This document shows positions 1 through 8,426 of a stretch of 64,000 bases of DNA, one piece after another (within the stretch, counting starts at the first letter, position 1; each line of letters opens with the position of its first letter). The notes beneath the pieces were generated by a model. That model was not told the origin of the DNA. It worked only from the letters and a program-made list of their open reading frames with translations, and made no database searches. A program made the translations under genes and the position numbers. The DNA is from Chloroflexota bacterium (GTDB taxonomy: Bacteria; Chloroflexota; Anaerolineae; Anaerolineales; VGOW01), in assembly GCA_016197225.1 (NCBI GenBank), contig JACPWC010000065.1, positions 28,882 to 92,881 on the forward strand. The letters run 5' to 3'.

Positions 1-1163
1 GAAATTGCGGTAACCAAAGCCGCGGCGATTGAGCATTTTGATTTTCAAATTGACGCCTTCGGCAAAACCATTGTTGTAGCGCCCCTCAAAGTAGTTCAAG
101 ATTTGCTCCCACCAATTGCGAAGGGTGTTGACAAACGACTGCAAAGCTTTGAAGGGGGTCGCTTCTACTTTGGCAATCCAACTTAGTAGACGCTCTTCAG
201 CGGCTTGGTGAGTTAGGCTTTCATTGAACAAATCGCGAAAGGATTCTTTGAGTTCGTAGCAACTTTTCAATTCAGACGACGCGGCCAACATGCCAGACAA
301 TTTTTGCCGTTGTGCTTCGGTTAGGTTCTCTTGGTTCTTGACCAACAACCACCGGCAACCTTTGAGAAGCTCTTTCGTTTCTTCAGCCGCACCTTTTTGA
401 ATAACCCGTCTGGCTTTGGTCAACGCTTCGTTCAGGTTCTTCATGACATGAAAACGATCCACCACCCGCCGCGCATTCGGCAGTTTCTGCGCTGCCGCTT
501 CTTGATAGGCATCCCACATGTCCGAGCAAGCGACTTTGACCGCGGCACACCATTCCGACCCGCGTTTTTCCAGCCAATTCAGCAGGGTTTCCTGGCTGCG
601 ATCTGCCAAAATGTCCAGAACCAGCCCCAACTCCGGGGCCGAGATGACCAAAACAAATTGGCCATGCCCTTTGTGCAAAGAAATCTCGTCAAAGCAGATC
701 GCGCTTACCGTCGGGTAGCCGCGACCCTCGATCTTTTTTTTGCCCAGTATTCAAAGATGGTCTGGGTGGCTTCTTCACTCAGACCTTCTTCGTGGGCGAC
801 TTGACTGACGGTCTCGCGGCGGACGCGTTGGTAGACCTGCCGCTCATAACGCTCGGTATAACTGAAGCCCGTCCTTTTCCAATCCACCCGTTCGACAAAG
901 GTCTTTTGGCAAGGCTCACATTGGAAACGTCGAGCACGATAACTCAAATAACAACGCCTGTCGGCTAGCGGCAAATCTCGAACCATTTGCACTTCGCTCA
1001 GATCGTGCACCTGAGTGCTGAGGTGTCCACAGTTTGGGCAACCGGCGACGGGCAACGTCGACTCAACAATCAGATTGATTTGGTCTTCGCCGACCCAGTC
1101 AGCTCGCCGCACCTGGAGATTTTGAATGCCAAGCAGTTTGTTTAGAATATCGTTGTTGTTCAT
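1..1163 (-). CDS. ISL3-family transposase, needs -1 frameshift, C-terminus off window
   Basis: The DDE transposase is in two frames. The first frame (1163 to 705, ATG start) encodes 152 residues with the ISL3 N-terminal zinc finger (CPNCG and CEPCQ pairs) and a helix-turn-helix. It would stop at 705. On the minus strand an A8 run (734-741) lies just before this stop. A -1 slip there joins a second open frame that continues without a stop to base 1. That frame holds the catalytic core: Asp in ICFDEISL, Asp in RVVDRFHVMKN and Glu in FAEGVNLKIKMLNRRGFGYR. ISL3 elements normally use one ORF, so this is either slippage-dependent expression, a recent inactivating indel or a sequencing error in the homopolymer. 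Family assignment is firm; functional status is not. Confidence 0.85.
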
Positions 1164-1232
1164 CGGACACAGCCTTTCAACTCCGATGTTATCGCATTTA
1201 TTCAGTTTTTCCCGTTAAAAACGGGAGAGCCC
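1..1232 (-). mobile_element. ISL3-family insertion sequence, partial
   Basis: The element runs off the left edge of the window. Its transposase is recognisable (next entry). The likely upstream end lies near 1211-1232, where the minus strand reads GGGCTCTCCCGTTTTTAACG and then continues the inverted repeat CCCGT/ACGGG. A terminal GG and an end close to the transposase start suit ISL3 elements, but the other end is not visible, so the terminal inverted repeat and target duplication cannot be confirmed. Confidence 0.6.
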
Positions 1233-1499
1233 AAATTGCGCTGTACTTTGTACTACCCCTACGACGAAAGACACTACTATGCTTGAAAGCAGATTCATTG
1301 CAAAAACAGTAATGTCGGTTTCTGACTCCAGCCCCAAAGTATTGGAAAGTGTCTCTAAGCCAATATTGACCCCAATGCCGATCAAAATGGCAGGAATCAA
1401 AGCAATCGTATTACCAACAACATCCGCAAGAAATGTTGCCATACTCCATTGCAACCACAGCTTCAATTGTTCCGATCTGCTATTTGGCGGATTCAGCAT
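1215..1499 (-). pseudogene. Small membrane protein, probably 3'-truncated by the ISL3 element
   Basis: A 94-codon ORF with an ATG start encodes a protein with two or three hydrophobic segments (around residues 19-45 and 66-86) and no family I recognise. Its last codons (GLSRF and the stop) lie inside the CCCGT/ACGGG inverted repeat assigned to the IS end. The natural C-terminus was therefore probably replaced by IS sequence. A complete small membrane protein remains possible. Confidence 0.4.
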
Positions 1500-1555
1500 C
1501 CTATCTCTCTAAGCTCTTCGGGCGGGAACAAACACGGCACGTTTCATGCATTCCC

Positions 1556-2617
1556 TCATGAGGACTTGAACCGGTAGCCGCGTCCGGGCACGGTGAAGAT
1601 GTGGCGCGGGGTGGCCGGGTCTGGCTCGATCTTTTCGCGCAGGCGGCGGATGAGTTGGGACAGGCTGTCGTCGCGCACGCCGCGCTCGAACACTTTGTCT
1701 TCGGGCCAGGCGGCGTGGATCAGATCGTCTTTTTCGCAGACTGTCTCCGGGTGAGCGAGGAAGTAGTTGAGCAGGAGATGCTCTTTGGCCGTCAGTTGAG
1801 TCGTATCGAAGGCAAAACCGGACGGGCGAGCCGCCGTGAGAAAAGGATGGCCGCTGAGGCCGGAGAGGCGAAGCTCATCGTCGGTGGGCTTGTCGCTCCA
1901 AAATTCTTCCACCCGCGCCCGCACCGCCGGGTGGCTGGCAATGTTCCCGACGTTCGCGCCAGCGGCGTAAGACTCGCAGGCGGCGCGCAGAAATGAGGCG
2001 TAGCCGCGCGAGACGTTGAACAAAGCCTCGACCACCGTTTCGTCCCAATGCAGGCTTTTGCGTTCGGCGTAGCGGGCCACGTTCCAACGCGAGTCGTTTT
2101 GGTTGAGCGGGCCGAGCCAGAGGGTGTTGGCGTGAAAGAGTTCGGCAAATTCGTTGTCGGGCGGCAGGGGGCGACGGGTGCTGGCGAGGAAGGTCAGCTC
2201 GAACTTGTGGCGGTCGCGCAGGGCGCGCAGGTTGTTGAAGAGGGCCGGGTCGGGATCGTGAGTGAACACGTCGAAGCGGTCGAGCAACAGAGTCGGCCCG
2301 CCCGAAGCCGAGATAAAACGGTCAAGGGCCGAGTCCAGGGCCTCCAACTCGTCGGCGGCTTCACCGGAGTCGCCAAGCGCGCGCCTGACGAGTCGAAACA
2401 TTGTCGAAGGCGTAGGTTGTGAGAGGCGATTGCAATCAATCAGAACGAATCGGCGGCCCGGAAGCGAAACCCGGTTGGCAATGAAGCCCAGCAGGTTGCT
2501 CTTGCCGGCGCCGCTCAAGCCAACAACCGAGACGCACTCGCCGGCGCGGGCGGCGGTGGTGATGAAGGCGACTTCGGTGGCGCGATAGTCGTTGGGATAA
2601 GTGTCCCAGGTGGTCAT
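1556..2617 (-). CDS. P-loop ATPase with C-terminal winged-helix DNA-binding domain
   Basis: The 353-residue protein has a P-loop near the N-terminus (GLSGAGKS, about residues 33-40), a hydrophobic strand ending in LLLDRFD that may be Walker B, and a C-terminal OmpR/PhoB-type winged helix over the last 85 residues (LTAKEHLLLNYF to the VPGRGYRF end). AAA/STAND-like proteins with this wHTH are typical signal-responsive regulators that couple nucleotide state to DNA binding; that role is inferred. An in-frame TTG lies 18 bases upstream, but the ATG at 2617 is preferred. It is transcribed away from the sortase-like gene, and the short divergent spacer may hold both promoters. Confidence 0.75.
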   Translation of the reverse strand: MTTWDTYPNDYRATEVAFITTAARAGECVSVVGLSGAGKSNLLGFIANRVSLPGRRFVLIDCNRLSQPTPSTMFRLVRRALGDSGEAADELEALDSALDRFISASGGPTLLLDRFDVFTHDPDPALFNNLRALRDRHKFELTFLASTRRPLPPDNEFAELFHANTLWLGPLNQNDSRWNVARYAERKSLHWDETVVEALFNVSRGYASFLRAACESYAAGANVGNIASHPAVRARVEEFWSDKPTDDELRLSGLSGHPFLTAARPSGFAFDTTQLTAKEHLLLNYFLAHPETVCEKDDLIHAAWPEDKVFERGVRDDSLSQLIRRLREKIEPDPATPRHIFTVPGRGYRFKSS

Positions 2618-2728
2618 GACATTGATGATGGACAAACAGATCGCGTTTATTCGTAAGTGATCGGTAAGTCTCCGACCAACATTACAGGCCTATTATACGA
2701 GACGTATTTGGCTTATGGGAGTGAACTT

Positions 2729-3412
2729 ATGAAATCAATTTGGCGCCGAACATTCACGCTCTTGCTGGCCGGCCTGCTTCTGCTGGCACTCTCGCCTGCA
2801 CCACAGGTTGAGGCTATTCCCGTCACTGGCGGCCCGGTGGTGTTTGCGGAGGAAGGTGTCGAAAGCGTTGCCAGTCCGTTGGACGAATTTGCGCTGGGCG
2901 TGAAGGACGGAGCGGCGGGCGTGGTGCGGGGTGTGTACGCGCCGGGGGCGCTGGCCTTGCGGGTGGAGCAACAACCCGAAACCAGGCCGATGTATATTTC
3001 GGCGGCCCCGGACACGGCCACTCAGTTTCGCTATGCCACTTTCACCAACGTCATCGGCCTGCTGGCGCACAACCATGTTTCGGGCGCGCAGTTTTTCAAT
3101 TTGAACTTCGGCCAGGAAGTGTGGATCGTTTACGGCGACGGCGCGAAGCAAGGGTATCTGGTGGCGAACATTCTGCGCTATCAGGCGCTCCAGCCGGCCA
3201 GCACCCGCAGTCAATTCCTGGACCTGGACACGGGCGAGGTGGTTTCTTCGGCCCAGCTTTACGACCGGGTGTATCGCGGCGAGCATCACCTGACCTTTCA
3301 GACGTGCATCGAGCAGGGCGGCGTTGCCACCTGGGGGCGGTTGTTCGTCATTGCCACGCCGCTCGGCGAATTGATTCCGGCGCTTGACCCGGGGCTGGAT
3401 GTGTTGAACTGA
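2729..3412 (+). CDS. Sortase-like exported cysteine transpeptidase
   Basis: The 227-residue protein has an N-terminal hydrophobic segment (residues 8-22) that could be a signal peptide or anchor. The sortase triad is visible: His in LLAHNH (114/116), Cys193 in LTFQTC, and Arg204 in TWGRLFVIA, with the intervening VWIVYGDG strand. Sortases attach or polymerise surface proteins. No LPXTG-bearing substrate was recognised nearby, so the substrate is unknown. An upstream in-frame ATG at 2657 exists, but the start at 2729 has a GGGAG ribosome site 7 bases before it and gives a proper signal peptide. Confidence 0.75.
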   Translation: MKSIWRRTFTLLLAGLLLLALSPAPQVEAIPVTGGPVVFAEEGVESVASPLDEFALGVKDGAAGVVRGVYAPGALALRVEQQPETRPMYISAAPDTATQFRYATFTNVIGLLAHNHVSGAQFFNLNFGQEVWIVYGDGAKQGYLVANILRYQALQPASTRSQFLDLDTGEVVSSAQLYDRVYRGEHHLTFQTCIEQGGVATWGRLFVIATPLGELIPALDPGLDVLN

Positions 3413-3434
3413 TTTTGGCAATCGAGGCAACCTG

Positions 3435-3469
3435 TAGAGACGTTCCGGTGGAACGTCTCTATTTTTTTT
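3435..3469 (+). terminator. Rho-independent terminator after the sortase-like gene
   Basis: A 12-bp perfect stem, TAGAGACGTTCC (3435-3446) with GGAACGTCTCTA (3450-3461), a 3-base loop, then eight T. Confidence 0.85.
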
Positions 3470-3508
3470 ATGCAACCGCCTCTCGCCAATTGGGATTATA
3501 CTAAATAC

Positions 3509-3685
3509 ATGTCCCCTCGCGCGCGTTTGGCGCTGGCAATCGTCGGCCTGCTCATTGTTTGCCTGTCGTGTGTGGCGCTGGTTTACGCCGTGCGGCCTCT
3601 GGAGCATATCAGCGAGCAAGCGCCGGTGGCCCCCACCCTGTTCGCCCCACCGCAGTCTTTTGTTGAGTTGTCGAGGCTGGAATGA
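3509..3685 (+). CDS. Small single-pass membrane protein, unknown function
   Basis: This 58-codon ORF encodes one transmembrane helix (about residues 8-28) and a Pro-rich tail. It ends in an ATGA overlap with the next gene, so the two are probably translationally coupled. A -10-like TATACT (3497-3502) sits only 6 bases before the ATG, suggesting a leaderless message. An in-frame ATG at 3470 lies within the preceding terminator and is less likely. No family was recognised. Confidence 0.5.
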   Translation: MSPRARLALAIVGLLIVCLSCVALVYAVRPLEHISEQAPVAPTLFAPPQSFVELSRLE

Positions 3686-5802
3686 AGGCGCAGAAGTTTT
3701 GGCTGATCGTTGCGGCGATCCTTGTCGTCCTCATTCTGGCGGCCTGCGGCGGCGCGGCCACTACCCAAGCGCCTGCCGCCACCGAGGCGCCTGCCGCGAC
3801 AATTTCGCCCACCGAAGTGCCAGCCGCGGCTACCGCCGAAGTCCAAACGCAAACGGTCGAGGCAACCGGCGCCCCAACCTCAACCGGCGTCATCGTCACC
3901 TCACCGCCCGTCGTCACAACAGTTCCCGCCATCAGCCCCACAGCCACGCCCGTCGTCGAAGCGCGCGTGATCGAATTGGAGTGGCCGCCGGAAATGCGGC
4001 TGGGCGAATCGGACCTCATTCGCCTCGCCCTCATCCCGTCGAAAGACGGCTACACCGTCACCACAGAATTTCCCGAACACCAAACCATTACCGACACCGT
4101 GCCGGTCGAGCGGCCCGGCGGCTTCAGCCTCTCGGCCTCGGCCCGGCTCGACGGCGTGGGCTTTGACATCGAGCCGGGCAACGAGCAAACTTACGGTTTG
4201 CCGCTCGATCAGCCGGTGACGTGGCGCTGGACGATCACCCCACTCGCGCCAAATCAACAACGGCTCTCGATCCTCCTCCGGCTGGTGTGGACGCCTCAGC
4301 CGGGTAACCCGTCGCCCCTTCGTGAAACCGTGATCTACTCCAAAGGCCTCAACGTTCAAGTGGCCTCGTTCTTCGGCCTCACCCAGCGCGAGGCCCTGGC
4401 CGCCGGGTTCGTGGGTCTGGCGTTCGGCAGCACCCTCAGCCTGCCGCTGGCCGCTTACGTTTTGCGCCCGCGCCGCGCCCGGCCCTCATTGCAAACCGCC
4501 AACCCCAACGCCGGGCTGATCATCGAACATCCACCCGGCCTGCAACTTTCAGCCGAAGAGACGCGACTGCTCAAGACGCTCTTCCGCCGTTACGCCCGTG
4601 TCACGCTGGAGGCCGAGTTCCGCTCCGGCTACTCCGGCGCGCGCACCTTCCTGGCCTTGCCCGTCCGCGCCGATGGCCGGGCCGACGCTTACACCATCGC
4701 CAAACTCGGCGAACGCGACTCCATTCAGCGCGAGTTCGAAAACTACGAAGCCTTCGTCAAAGACACCCTGCCGCCCATGACAGCGCGGATTCAAGAAGCG
4801 CCCGTTTCTCCCCCCTCTCCTGTCCCGCGTGCTGTTCGCGGGACGGGAGAGGGGCCGGGGGTGAGGGCCGTTCTCCGTTACACCTTCATCGCCGAGCCGA
4901 CTCGCTTGCCTATCAGCCTCCGCGAATCTCTAATCTCTAATCTCGATCCTTCTTTGTTAGAGAAACTCTTTCAGACTTTCGGCCCCAACTGGTGGCTTCA
5001 GCGCAAGCCTTACACGTTCCGTCTGGCCGAGGAGTACGATCGCATGTTGCCCGCGCACTTTGTCGTCGAACCGTGTGGCGATGAGCCGATCAACAACACC
5101 TTCGATGGTTTATATGCGCCGGCTTCAACCACTGCCATGCAGCCCGGCCATGTCGTCGCCCTCAAAAATCTCAACATTGTCGAGCGCCGCGCCGACGGCA
5201 AATCACTTTCTCTTTCAGGCTTAACCCAGCCCGGTTATCCGCCGTTGCGCGTGCGTTGGAACAGTCTCACTCTGCCAGTCAACGCCCGGGGGCGCATCGT
5301 CGCCACCCGCAAAACATTGCTTGGCGAACTTACGGCGGGATTCGAACTATTCGGCCTTCCCGATCCGTTCCTCAAGCTGGATGCTCTTCTCAACGAGCGC
5401 CTCATCGCCACCCAGTCCACCATTCACGGCGACCTCAATCTCGAAAACATCCTCGTCGGCCCCGGCGGCTTTGTGTGGCTGATTGACTTTGCCCAAACCA
5501 GAGACGGCCACCCCTTGTACGACTTCGCCCACCTCGAAGCCGAAATCATCGCCCACGTCCTCGCGCCCCAATTTGCTTCTGTGTCAGATTATGCCGCTCA
5601 ATTACGAACCGGCTCTCTCCACCCTCTTCTCTCTTCTCTTCATTCAATTGCCGCCCGTTGCCTCTTCAACCCCTCTCAGCCGCGAGAATATCAACTGGCG
5701 CTCTACCTGGCCTGCCTCGGCGCGCTCAAGTTCGTCAACCTCAACTCACATCAAAAACAGGTGTTGTATCTCACTGCCGCCCACCTCGCCCAGATTTTGT
5801 AA
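3682..5802 (+). CDS. Large lipoprotein/membrane protein with C-terminal aminoglycoside-phosphotransferase-like kinase domain
   Basis: The 706-residue protein starts with a lipoprotein signal (LILAACGG) and an Ala/Thr/Pro-rich linker to about residue 95. A beta-rich extracytoplasmic segment follows, then a hydrophobic helix near 230-260 (AAGFVGLAFGSTLSLPLAAYVL), and a C-terminal domain with kinase-type motifs STIHGDLNLENILV and VWLIDFAQT. HGDLNxxN matches the catalytic loop of APH-fold phosphotransferases. LIDFA takes the place of the metal-binding Asp region. The topology would put the kinase-like domain in the cytoplasm. It may act as a transmembrane sensor or a pseudokinase. A palindromic repeat lies in frame at 4812-4854. 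The substrate is unknown. Confidence 0.6.
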   Translation: MKAQKFWLIVAAILVVLILAACGGAATTQAPAATEAPAATISPTEVPAAATAEVQTQTVEATGAPTSTGVIVTSPPVVTTVPAISPTATPVVEARVIELEWPPEMRLGESDLIRLALIPSKDGYTVTTEFPEHQTITDTVPVERPGGFSLSASARLDGVGFDIEPGNEQTYGLPLDQPVTWRWTITPLAPNQQRLSILLRLVWTPQPGNPSPLRETVIYSKGLNVQVASFFGLTQREALAAGFVGLAFGSTLSLPLAAYVLRPRRARPSLQTANPNAGLIIEHPPGLQLSAEETRLLKTLFRRYARVTLEAEFRSGYSGARTFLALPVRADGRADAYTIAKLGERDSIQREFENYEAFVKDTLPPMTARIQEAPVSPPSPVPRAVRGTGEGPGVRAVLRYTFIAEPTRLPISLRESLISNLDPSLLEKLFQTFGPNWWLQRKPYTFRLAEEYDRMLPAHFVVEPCGDEPINNTFDGLYAPASTTAMQPGHVVALKNLNIVERRADGKSLSLSGLTQPGYPPLRVRWNSLTLPVNARGRIVATRKTLLGELTAGFELFGLPDPFLKLDALLNERLIATQSTIHGDLNLENILVGPGGFVWLIDFAQTRDGHPLYDFAHLEAEIIAHVLAPQFASVSDYAAQLRTGSLHPLLSSLHSIAARCLFNPSQPREYQLALYLACLGALKFVNLNSHQKQVLYLTAAHLAQIL
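4812..4854. repeat. Palindromic repeat inserted in frame within a coding sequence
   Basis: Two 18-base arms (4812-4829 and 4837-4854) are inverted copies with one mismatch around a 7-base loop. It encodes the Pro/Gly-rich stretch PPSPVPRAVRGTGEGPG inside the 706-residue lipoprotein. It looks like an intergenic hairpin repeat that has been accommodated as a loop. Confidence 0.75.
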
Positions 5803-5815
5803 TTTGTCAATCTTT

Positions 5816-5858
5816 TGTCAACCGAATATCAAGCCTGCCGCCTCATCCGGGCTAGAGT
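5816..5858 (+). promoter_or_regulatory. Promoter-like motif shared with the downstream vWA gene, copy 1
   Basis: TGTCAACC, three bases, then TATCAAGCCTG (5816-5837), with a -10-like TAGAGT starting 37 bases after the motif start. The same motif is at 6608 with identical offset to a -10-like TTACCC. The TGTCAACC part could be a -35 for an alternative sigma factor or an operator. Confidence 0.4.
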
Positions 5859-5892
5859 ATGAGCAACGCTCACACTCTCAAAGGAGGCGGCC

Positions 5893-6537
5893 ATGTTCCG
5901 CTCACTCTCACTCCATTCACTCATCCTGATCCTCGCGTTGGCCCTGGCGGCCTGTGGCGGCAGTGCCACGCCCCAGCTCATCGGCTCGTACCCACGCGGC
6001 TCGGAAAGCGGTGTCGTCACCTCGTCGGGCAACGCGCCGGCCAACACCCTCGTCGTCTACAATGCCTATCTTGAATTGGAAGTGTACAACACCGACTCGG
6101 CGGCAGACCGGGCCGAGCAAGTGGCCTATGAGCACGGCGGCTACCTGGTCAGTTCACAGTCGTGGTATCAGGGCAACGAAAAATACGCCACGCTCACCCT
6201 GGCCGTGCCGGTCGCTTACTTCGACTTAGCCCGCGAAGACCTGCTCCGGCTGGGCAAGGCTACGCACGAGAGCACCTCCGGCGAGTTGGTGGGAACCGGC
6301 GACGGCTCGAACGGCTGGAACACGTACTCGAACATCACCGTGCAGTTGCGGCCCACACCTGTCCTGGGGCGCGCTGGTGAGGCCGCCTCACAGTGGATAA
6401 ACAACGCTGTGTCGTTCATCTTCGGCCTCACTACTGCCCTTTTCTGGATCGCCGTGTTTCTCACGCCGCCATTCCTGATGATTGTCGGCTTCTTCGCAAC
6501 CCTCCGCTGGCTTGTCGCCCGTTTCCGTCGGCCCTAA
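5893..6537 (+). CDS. DUF4349-family lipoprotein
   Basis: The 214-residue protein has a lipoprotein signal peptide (LALAACGG near residue 20), a DUF4349 body (residues about 55-160, with YNAYLELEVYNTDSAADRAEQVAYEHGGYLVSS-like start and VPVAYFDLAREDLLRLG), and a C-terminal transmembrane helix near 175-205. A strong ribosome site (AAGGAGG) lies 5 bases before the ATG. DUF4349 proteins are surface lipoproteins of unknown function. Shared upstream motif and short spacing suggest co-regulation with the vWA lipoprotein that follows. Confidence 0.8.
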   Translation: MFRSLSLHSLILILALALAACGGSATPQLIGSYPRGSESGVVTSSGNAPANTLVVYNAYLELEVYNTDSAADRAEQVAYEHGGYLVSSQSWYQGNEKYATLTLAVPVAYFDLAREDLLRLGKATHESTSGELVGTGDGSNGWNTYSNITVQLRPTPVLGRAGEAASQWINNAVSFIFGLTTALFWIAVFLTPPFLMIVGFFATLRWLVARFRRP

Positions 6538-6555
6538 AAGCACGCTAACCATCTC

Positions 6556-6597
6556 GACGCCGGGTGTCCTTCGCTCTGACACCCGGCGTCTTTTTTT
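6556..6597 (+). terminator. Rho-independent terminator after the DUF4349 gene
   Basis: A 13-bp perfect stem, GACGCCGGGTGTC (6556-6568) with GACACCCGGCGTC (6578-6590), then seven T. Confidence 0.9.
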
Positions 6598-6607
6598 GTC
6601 ATCCCCC

Positions 6608-6651
6608 TGTCAACCCTTTATCAAGCCTGTCAACCCGTTTGGCGTTACCCT
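6608..6651 (+). promoter_or_regulatory. Promoter-like motif shared with the DUF4349 gene, copy 2
   Basis: TGTCAACC then, after three bases, TATCAAGCCTG (6608-6629), identical to the copy at 5816 at 19 of 22 positions, with TTACCC at the same 37-base offset. It lies upstream of the vWA lipoprotein gene. Confidence 0.4.
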
Positions 6652-6748
6652 GTTTGCAGAGTAAGGGCGAAGCATTCGCCAATGAACTCAAATGGAAAAA
6701 CAACAATCTGCGGGCGAATGTTTCGCCCCGACCAAAAGGAGAACAACC

Positions 6749-8341
6749 ATGAACGCCAAACATCTCATCATCGTCTCAATCGTTTTCACTTTGCTGTTGG
6801 CCGCCTGCGGCGGCGCAGCCACGCCTGTCCAAATCTCGGCCCCGCAGGCCACGCAAGCGCCCTACGTCATCACGACGCAAGCGGTCGAAGCGCCGGCGGC
6901 CACCTCTGGGCCAATCTATCTACCGCCTGCGGCCACTCAAGCCCCGGCCTATCTTGCGCCTACCGCCACACCTCCATTCGACAACACCTTCCAGAACTAC
7001 GGCGTCAACCCCTTCATTGACACCTACGCCGACCACCTTTCCACCTTTGCCCTGGACGTGGACACGGCCTCGTACACCGTCGCCCGCAGCTACGTCAACA
7101 ACGGCAACATCCCGCCCGCCGACGCCATTCGCGTGGAAGAGTTCGTCAACTACTTCCAGCAGGATTACGCCGCCCCGCCCGATGTGGCCTTCGCCCTCTA
7201 CGCCGACGGCGCGCCCTCGCCCTTCCAGAAGGACGGCACGCAAATCATCCGCGTGGGCGTGCAAGGCTATGAAGTTTCTGAAGCCGAGCGCAAACCGGCC
7301 TCGCTCACCTTCGTGATTGACATCTCCGGCTCGATGGCTCAGGGTGGCCGCCTCGAACTGGTCAAGCAATCTCTGCAAATGCTCGTGGATCGCCTGCGCC
7401 CCTCGGACACGGTTGCCATCGTGGTCTACGGCTCGGATGCGCGAGTGATGTTGAACCCGACCAGCGGCGAAGACCGGGCGACGATCCTCAGCGCCATCTA
7501 CGGCCTGCAACCTGAAGGCGCGACCAACGTGGAAGCCGGCCTCCGCCTGGGCTACGACATCGCCAATCTCGCCTACCGCCCCGACGGCATCAACCGCGTC
7601 ATCCTGTGCAGTGACGGGGTGGCCAACGTCGGCGCGACCGGCCCCGATCAAATTCTGCAAAGCGTTCGCGGCTACGCCGACGCCGGCATCACCCTGACCA
7701 CCGTCGGTTTTGGCATGGGCAACTTCAACGACGTGCTCATGGAGCAGTTGGCCGACAACGGCGACGGCAACTATGCTTACGTGGACGATCTGGACGAAGC
7801 CAACAAGCTGTTCGTCGAAGACATGACCTCGACCCTGCAAGTCATCGCCCTCAACGCCAAAGTGCAGGTGGACTTCAACAACGAAGTGGTGGCCCGCTAC
7901 CGGCTGATCGGTTACGAGAACCGGGCCGTGGCCGACCAGGACTTCCGCAACAACGCCGTGGACGCGGGCGAGATCGGCGCCGGGCACACCGTCACCGCTC
8001 TCTACGCCGTGCAATTCCACAACCTCGGCGCCGAAGGCCGCATCGCCACCGTCAGCCTGCGCTGGGAAGACCCGACGACGCACGAGGTCAAAGAGATCAA
8101 CGGCAACTTCAACAGTTGGGACATGGCGAAGTCGTTCGACGAAGCCTCGCTCCGCTACCAGCTTGATGTAGTTGTCTCGCAATACGCCGAACTTCTGCGC
8201 CGCAGTCCTTACGCCGCCGAGACTACCTTCGACGACCTGCGCATTCGCTCCCAACGGCTCGCCGCCCAACTCCCCGGCGACGCCGACGTGGCCGAACTGG
8301 CCCAACTGGTGGAGCGGGCCAGCCAGTTGAGTGGGTGGTAA
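6749..8341 (+). CDS. YfbK-type von Willebrand factor A lipoprotein
   Basis: The 530-residue protein has a lipoprotein signal (LLLAACGG), a Pro/Ala linker, the vWA-associated N-terminal domain (NPFIDTYADHLSTFALDVDTASY to EEFVNYF), a vWA domain with an intact MIDAS motif DISGSM (Asp191, Ser193, Ser195), and the C-terminal domain found in YfbK-like proteins. It is anchored outside the membrane, probably as a metal-dependent adhesion or scaffold protein. The ATG at 6749 is chosen because AGGAG precedes it and the signal peptide starts there; an in-frame ATG at 6692 is rejected. Confidence 0.88.
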   Translation: MNAKHLIIVSIVFTLLLAACGGAATPVQISAPQATQAPYVITTQAVEAPAATSGPIYLPPAATQAPAYLAPTATPPFDNTFQNYGVNPFIDTYADHLSTFALDVDTASYTVARSYVNNGNIPPADAIRVEEFVNYFQQDYAAPPDVAFALYADGAPSPFQKDGTQIIRVGVQGYEVSEAERKPASLTFVIDISGSMAQGGRLELVKQSLQMLVDRLRPSDTVAIVVYGSDARVMLNPTSGEDRATILSAIYGLQPEGATNVEAGLRLGYDIANLAYRPDGINRVILCSDGVANVGATGPDQILQSVRGYADAGITLTTVGFGMGNFNDVLMEQLADNGDGNYAYVDDLDEANKLFVEDMTSTLQVIALNAKVQVDFNNEVVARYRLIGYENRAVADQDFRNNAVDAGEIGAGHTVTALYAVQFHNLGAEGRIATVSLRWEDPTTHEVKEINGNFNSWDMAKSFDEASLRYQLDVVVSQYAELLRRSPYAAETTFDDLRIRSQRLAAQLPGDADVAELAQLVERASQLSGW

Positions 8342-8376
8342 TCCGGTAGTCAAGTAGTCGGTTGGTCAAGCAGTCA

Positions 8377-8407
8377 CGGGGCGGGCGAAGAATTGCTCGC
8401 CCCGTTT
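8377..8407 (+). terminator. Probable terminator after the vWA gene
   Basis: A 10-bp stem with one wobble, CGGGGCGGGC (8377-8386) with GCTCGCCCCG (8395-8404), followed by TTT. The T tract is short. Confidence 0.5.
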
Positions 8408-8426
8408 GCATTTATAGAGCAAGAAG

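Noticed and set aside
2735..3619. 294-codon minus-strand ORF opposite the sortase-like gene
   Set aside because: It crosses a strong plus-strand terminator and has no recognisable domain, whereas the plus strand encodes a full sortase triad.
6920..8353. 477-codon minus-strand ORF opposite the vWA gene
   Set aside because: It is a GC-driven shadow frame with no domain, start signal or hydrophobic logic; the plus strand has a clear lipoprotein with a MIDAS motif.
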